The translations under genes were made by a program, and so were the position numbers. This document shows, one piece after another, positions 58,503-64,000 of a stretch of DNA of 64,000 bases; within the stretch, counting starts at the first letter, position 1; each line of letters starts with the position of its first letter. Under the pieces are notes generated by a model, which saw only the letters and a list, made by a program, of their open reading frames with translations, was not told the DNA's origin and searched no databases. The stretch spans positions 10,966,214-11,030,213 of the forward strand of contig OZ024871.1 of assembly GCA_964017185.1 (NCBI GenBank), given 5' to 3'. The stretch is from Rugalucina vietnamica (Eukaryota; Mollusca; Bivalvia; Lucinida; Lucinidae).

Positions 58503-60734
58503 TTAGACAATTATGGCATCCAATAGCTGTTTATATGGGCTCCAATCTTTCGAAAAAGTTTCTAGAGTATTATTTGAAAAAGCTATTTCCATATGCATTT
58601 TGTACATGATTTTAAGTTTTTTCTTATATACTGACAATATCAGTGGTTGGCTGTTACATCTTGAACTGTAAATATAGTATTTGGCATATAAGAGGATAAA
58701 ATGTAATATATTTGTCATCTTCTGATATTTATCAATACCAAATAAAAACAGATGTTCTGAGAGATGAATGTAAATATTGTAATTTTGGAGCCACATTTTA
58801 ATTGAATTCAAAAACTCTTGTGTTTTATTACAGTTCTAAAGTAAATGGGCAGTTGATTCTTCCTCCAGAGAACAAAAAGTACAACTTGAATCTTATGAAT
58901 GTTATGATTTATTCTTATCTGAAACCAACGTAGTTGAGAGTATTGTGTTATTTTAAATGGATATATATAAATATTTTGCCACTCTTTTTCCTCAAAGTTA
59001 TATATTCTATTCCATGTTTGTTTTGCTGTAGGAATTTCGTCATTGTGGTTTAAAGTATTATACATGACCCTTGCACCTTGCTTACTTTTAATTATAGGAG
59101 CGATGTGACTAGGCATAAATGGAGTTTGGCTTCTATGTGTTAGAGTTGTGTCGATATTTTTTAAGTATGTGTTTATTGCTCCCGTTATTCCCCAAAATTG
59201 AAGGTAGTTTGTTTGTATTCTAAATATTTCTGAAAATTCTTCTTGGTCTAAAAATGCTCCAAATTCTTTTATTAAATCATTTATAAATCTTACGCCCTTT
59301 CTAAACCAAGTGTCATAATATATATCTTTACCATCTATTTTGATATTTTTGTTATGGAATATTGGGGTTTGTAATATCAAGTCCTCATCAATTTTAGAAA
59401 CACTTTTCTCACTCAATTTTATTAAGCCTTTTAGAACATCTATCCAAAATTCGTTTTTCATATTATAGAGTTTCTTCTTAATGTATTGTGTATTACAAAC
59501 TACTAATTTCTCAATTTCAATATCTAGTTTAATGAAATCTTGCCATTTCCTGTCTGCATTTAGCAGCCTCCTTATCCATGTCAGTTTTAATGCCTCAATA
59601 AATGCTTTTAGATTTACCATTTTTAGACCGCCTTCTTCATACTGTTTTATAACAACACTCTTTTTAATTAGGGCTTTGCTTCCCCACAAAAAATTATAAA
59701 GGATATTATTAATGTTATTAATTACAAATTCTTCTGGAGTTGGCAGTGTAAAGAATAAATGATTTAATATTGGTATCATTAAAACTTTTATCAAAGTTAT
59801 TTTTCCTAATGGTGTTAATGTTCTTCTTTCCCACTGTCTACACATATTCTCAAGGGCTTGAATCTTAGGCTTATAATTTTCCTTTATCATTTTAGACAAG
59901 TCTGTATTGAAGTTAATGCCCAAAAGTTTAAAAGTTTGTTTTCCCCATATGAGTTTCCATTTTGTTTTTATAGAAGTTTGATCAAATTTTTTTGAGCCAA
60001 TCCATACTAGTTGTGTCTTGTCAAAATTTACTTTAAGGCCTGATATTAACGCAAAGTATTCTAATTCCTTTAACAATTCTTCCAATGATTTTTCTGAGCC
60101 ATCAAGAAATATAGATGTGTCGTCTGCATATTGTGATATTTTATGTTCTGATGTTCCCACTTTTATACCTTTAATATTTTTGTTTTTTCTTATCTTATTT
60201 GCTAAAAATTCTGCACATATTATGAAGATATACGGACTAAGAGGATCTTCTTGGCGGCATCCGCGGCTTATTTGGAAAAAGGATGATAAGTAACCATTTT
60301 GTATGACCGCTGAATTTATATTCGAGTAGAAAACTTCTATCCATTTTCGAAATGAATTACCAAAATTTAAAAACTTAAGTGCTTTATGTATAAAAGACCA
60401 AGACAAAGAGTCAAAAGCTTTTTCAAAGGCGATCAGTATTAGCAGTCCTGGAATATTGTTTTCTTCGGTGTACTGTAGCATGTCATAAATTAAGCGTGTA
60501 TTTTCACCAATGAATCTTCCTTTCAAGAATCCAGTTTGGTCATTTGAAATTAAATCTGGGAGTACTAACTTGAGTCTTTTTGCTATTGATCCTGATGCTA
60601 TTTTATATACAGTATCCAAAAGAGTTAAAGGGCGCCAATTTTTCAAGAACTGTTTAGGTTTATTTTCTTTTGGTATACATGTGATGATACCCTGTTTTTG
60701 GGTAATTGAGAGGTTTCCCATCTGATAGCCATAA
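58503..60734 (-). pseudogene. LINE-C reverse transcriptase and C-terminus
   Basis: RT blocks in order: GIITCIPKENKPKQFLKNWR, NDQTGFLKGRFIGENTRL, LLILIAFEKAFDSLSW, GCRQEDPLSPYIFIICAEF, ISQYADDTSIFLDG. The motif A catalytic Asp, normally Asp before FEKAFDS, is Ala (codon GCC, complement of GGC at ~60429-60431). The conserved Gly of GCRQG is Glu. The YADD box is intact. A frameshift near 58870 and a TAG disrupt the C-terminal CTFC...H zinc-knuckle. The rest continues in another frame to the stop at 58503 (FSKDWSPYKQLLDA). An RT without that Asp should be inactive. Confidence 0.88.
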
Positions 60735-60751
60735 ATAGCCAAAGCAGTTAG

Positions 60752-62975
60752 AACTTCATCTCAAAATGATTGGAAGAAATACAAAATCCTTCGAAACAAA
60801 GTAAATAATCTGAAGAAACATGCGAAAGAAACATTTCACAATAATTTAGAGCTCTCCTTACTGACTAGTTTTAACGATAACAAAAAAGACTTTTGGAAAA
60901 TTGTCAAGCATTTCACCTCTAAGAAAGATTCAGTATCATCGATTCCACCCCTTTGTACAACGGATGCTTCTGGTAACCAAACGTGGCATGTTTCTGATGA
61001 GCAAAAATCTGATTGTTTAAATTCTTACTTTGCTTCTGTTTCTTCTCTCGATGATACAAATGCGGAATTGCCACCCTTTATAGAACATACACATGAAGTA
61101 TTAGAAAATATTAATGTAACAGAAGAAGAAATTAAAGACATTATACTTAACTTGGATCCAAATAAAGCATCTGGTCCAGATCTTATTAGCAATAAAATGA
61201 TTAAACCTGTCGTAACTGTAATAGTGAAACCACTTTGTATATTATTTAATCGGTCATTACGTGAAGCCGTTTTTCCAGATATTTGGAAATTAGGCAATCT
61301 AGTGCCGCTGTTTAAAAAGGGTGACAGGTCTAAAACATCAAATTATCGTCCTGTTTCTTTGTTGAGTAACATTGGTAAAATTCAAGAGCGTATTGTATTT
61401 AAGCACATGTATAACCATTTTGTCAATAACAATCTATTATTTAAATATCAGTCCGGGTTTCGTCCAGGTCACTCAACCACTTACCAACTTGTTGACATTT
61501 TTCATCATATATGCCAGTCGTTTGATGAAAAACAATACTCATGCATGGTGTTTTGTGACATTTCAAAGGCCTTTGATAAAGTTTGGCACAAGGGTCTCTT
61601 ATTCAAACTTCGCCAAAATGGAATTAAGGGCAATCTCTTATTATGGATATCTAACTATTTGACATCTAGGAAACAACGTGTTCAGATTAATTCAGCAACA
61701 TCTTCCTTACTCTCTGTAAATGCCGGTGTCCCTCAGGGTTCTGTATTGGGACCACTTCTCTTCCTAATCTATGTGAATGATATTGCCGAAAACCTTTTAA
61801 GTTTAGTTAGATTGTTTGCAGATGACAGTTCCTTATTTTTTTCTGCAACAAATCTAAGGGATATTGAAGGCATAATTAATCATGACTTAGCTCAAATATC
61901 ATATTGGGCAAGGAAGTGGCTAGTTGATTTTAATCCTGTTAAAACAGTTGCAATGTTGTTTACTCTTCGACCTCTCGAATTCCTGCCTCTTTTAAACTTT
62001 AATAACACTATAATTAATTTTGCAGAAAGTCATAAGCATCTAGGCATGACACTGACATACAATGGTAAATGGCATACTCATATAGAAACCATATTAAGTT
62101 CAGCATATAAAATGTTAGGTGTAATGAGAAAGCTCAAGTACACGTTTAGTCGACAGGCCTTAAACCAAATGTATATATCCTATGTACGACCTTTACTTGA
62201 GTATTCCTCAATTGTTTGGGATGGCTGCTCAGATCAAGATAAAAATGCACTGGAAAGATTCCAAAATGAAGCTGCTCGAATTGTTACAGGCCTTACCAGG
62301 TCTACGTCAATCATAAATTTGTATAATGAATGCGGCTGGGATTCTCTTGCCAAAAGAAGATTGTTCCAAAAAACTTGTTTCATGTATAAATGCCAACACA
62401 ACCTAGTTCCCGATTACATATCTGATATTATCCCACCACTAGTGGCAGAAGTTACTAATTATCCTTTACGTAATCGTCATAATCTTGCAAATGTATATAC
62501 CCGCACTGAGGTCTCAGGAAAATCATGCATACCTTCCGCTGTGTCAGAGTGGAATAATCTTAGCAACGAAATTAGGACGGCGGATTCATATATTTCCTTC
62601 AGAAATGCTGTTAAAAAAGATATATTTTGTGACACCCATATCCCTACCTATTTCATTAAAGGACAAAGGCACCTCTCTGTCTTGCACGCAAGAATTCGTA
62701 ACAATTGTAGTGACCTTAATAACGATCTTGTTCAAAATCACTTAAGAAATGATCCCTATTGTAGCTGTGGAAATGACATAGAAAATGCTCATCATTATTT
62801 TTTTGAATGTGTATATTACAATCAATTAAGAATAGAAATGTTTAATAAAACTCGAGCGTATCACCCATTAAGCTTACACACTCTCTTATTTGGCAAATCT
62901 ACCTTATCTGACGTTGATAATCATCTTCTTTTTCAGGCTGTCCAACAATTCATCAAAGACACCAGACGATTTTGA
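60752..62975 (+). pseudogene. LINE-B reverse transcriptase fragment
   Basis: Open from the truncation point (SQNDWKKYKILRNKV) to TGA at 62973-62975, about 740 codons with no internal stop, so it is recent. Motifs: LDPNKASGPDLISNKM, PLFKKGDRSKTSNYRPVSLL, QSGFRPGHSTTYQL, MVFCDISKAFDKVWH (catalytic Asp present), AGVPQGSVLGPLLFLIYVND and VRLFADDSSLFF. The C-terminus has a Cys/His knuckle, YCSCGNDIENAHHYFFEC. RT looks catalytically intact, but the copy lacks endonuclease and 5' end and cannot move by itself. Confidence 0.9.
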
Positions 62976-63038
62976 GATTCTAAAGTCACTCATATCCCAT
63001 ACACTGATTTTACTTATCCGTAATGATGACTGGCACTG

Positions 63039-63040
<2 letters not shown>

Positions 63041-63127
<87 letters not shown>
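63041..63127 (+). repeat. (TC)n microsatellite in LINE-B 3' UTR
   Basis: About 43 TC units with a single CTTT interruption near 63110. Confidence 0.95.
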
Positions 63128-63297
63128 ATGTATTCATTATTTGAAATTAGTCATATGATGTTAGTTGTTAATTTTAGCCATGTTTGTCATTGTAAATTTA
63201 TTTTGTAGGGGGCGGGCTGTAACTAATGTTGTCAGAACTTGGAGCCCAACCCCTTTGTCTTTGAGATGACAATAAAATATGTTTAAACTAGCCATAA

Positions 63298-64000
63298 TTA
63301 AGTGATCTCAAAACAAAATACCCTAACTGTTTCCAGAATACTTTAAAGAAGTCCGCAGAAAACCCACTTAGGCCTGGGCTTTTATCATTTTTCATGTGTA
63401 ATAAAGTGTCAGATATTTCTGCACAACTTAAAAGGCCTTCAAGCTTTTCTGATTCAGTTTCTGATAATTTAGGTATGGTGCTATTTTCAAAGTAATTGTC
63501 TATTTCTATATTGTCAGAGTTATCTTGTTTTTTAGTATATAAATTCTTATAAAATAATTCAGTTTCCTTTAGTATTTCATTTTGATCTGTTAATATTGTA
63601 CCGTCTTCTTTTTCTACTTTATTCATTGTTTTAGAGATATAATTATGTTGTTCCAATCCACAAAAGTACTTGGTAGGTTTTTCTCCCTTGCCAATATGTT
63701 TAGCTCTTGCTCGTATGACATGACCTTTTAATTTTTGTTGTCTTATATCATTTAATTGCAGTCTCAAGCTTTCTAAATTTTCGAGGTTATTTTCATCTAA
63801 ATTATTTTCCAAGGAAGTAATTCTTTCAATTAATTCGTTTTCCCTTTTATTTTGTTCTTTATGTTTATAGCTTGAATATGAAATAGAAATGCCACGTAAT
63901 TCCATGAGTAGAACCTCTAAAAATAATTGATCATTGATAGTGAATTGAATTTCTGAATCTGGGATATTGGCTATAGTTTCAAAGTTATAAACAGGTACAG
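63298..64000 (-). pseudogene. LINE-C ORF2, region between endonuclease and RT (partial at edge)
   Basis: About 200 codons open on the minus strand, from the window side (LEVLLMELRG) through a Lys/Glu-rich coiled segment, GEKPTKYFCGLEQHNY, KEDGTILTDQNEILKETELF and LLHMKNDKSPGLSGFSADFF (start of RT). Typical of the endonuclease-RT linker of Tx1/L1-like elements. The frame stops where LINE-B has been inserted. Endonuclease expected beyond 64000. Confidence 0.85.

Larger units (their letters stand above)
60735..63288 (+). mobile_element. 5'-truncated LINE-B nested in LINE-C
   Basis: A 2554-bp plus-strand non-LTR retrotransposon bounded by TAGCCATAA at 60726-60734 and 63289-63297. Removing it makes the LINE-C frame continuous at RSLN-YG-YQMG. 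It lacks the endonuclease end and starts within the region before RT. The 3' UTR holds a (TC)n tract and ends near AATAAAATATGTTTAAAC with no poly(A). RT style is CR1/Jockey-like. Confidence 0.92.
58122..64000 (-). mobile_element. L1/Tx1-like LINE (LINE-C), split by LINE-B, running off the right edge
   Basis: Minus-strand non-LTR element. The 3' end is probably at the T-rich run 58122-58140 (complement of an A-tail), followed by a ~360-bp 3' UTR, the ORF2 C-terminus, RT, then an interruption at 60735-63288. Upstream ORF2 resumes at 63298 and continues past 64000. The endonuclease and any ORF1 would be beyond the window. Multiple lesions make it dead. Confidence 0.85.

Noticed and set aside
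63023-63208. Ser-Leu repeat open frames
   Set aside because: Translation of the (TC)n microsatellite in the LINE-B 3' UTR.

Overview
The window is animal genomic DNA, most likely from a mollusc and probably a bivalve. It is AT-rich and intron-bearing, and carries first coding exons of the axon-guidance gene netrin. Most of it is layered repeats: palindromic MITEs, SINE-like elements, non-LTR and LTR retrotransposons, and the GGGAAATAACTC-type arrays familiar from bivalve genomes. The phylum call is inference from repeat style and gene content; no rRNA or mitochondrial marker is present. No bacterial operon, CRISPR array or rRNA gene was seen.

Layout. (1) 1-21 kb: one netrin exon on the minus strand (6496-7558) in a repeat-studded, otherwise gene-free region holding five copies of a 234-bp palindromic MITE (here called Fold-A), a 687-bp TTAA-flanked MITE and SINE-like repeats. 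(2) 21-28.6 kb: a non-LTR retrotransposon (LINE-A; 2A peptide, two PHD fingers, APE endonuclease, RT). It is broken by a Ty3/gypsy element with integrase ahead of RT (Gmr1-type order) and by a short dispersed repeat. (3) 28.6-36 kb: palindrome arrays, a second netrin exon (32150-33167, minus strand) and three Fold-A copies. (4) 39.1-44.6 kb: a nest in which a SINE-like repeat contains a Fold-A copy, which in turn carries two mirror-image copies of a 2.4-kb element. Together they form a nearly 4.9-kb palindrome centred on the Fold-A hairpin. (5) 49.6-50.3 kb: a dead pogo/jerky-type transposase. (6) 50.6-57.8 kb: hairpin-capped arrays of ~463-bp and ~157-bp units, interrupted by a 5'-truncated L1/Tx1-like LINE and a mariner-type MITE. 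(7) 58-64 kb: an L1/Tx1-like LINE (minus strand) whose RT has lost a catalytic aspartate, split by a plus-strand LINE (LINE-B) with a clean 9-bp target duplication.

The only host coding sequence supported is netrin. Both exons encode signal peptide, laminin N-terminal domain and first laminin-EGF module, and both end in a phase-1 GT donor after the same Cys-Val. No later netrin exon (NTR domain) was recognised between or beyond them. The two could therefore be alternative first coding exons of one gene, or the heads of two tandem paralogues with very long introns. Everything else recognised is mobile or repetitive DNA. It gives a readable order of insertions and hints of arm-to-arm sequence correction in Fold-A palindromes.
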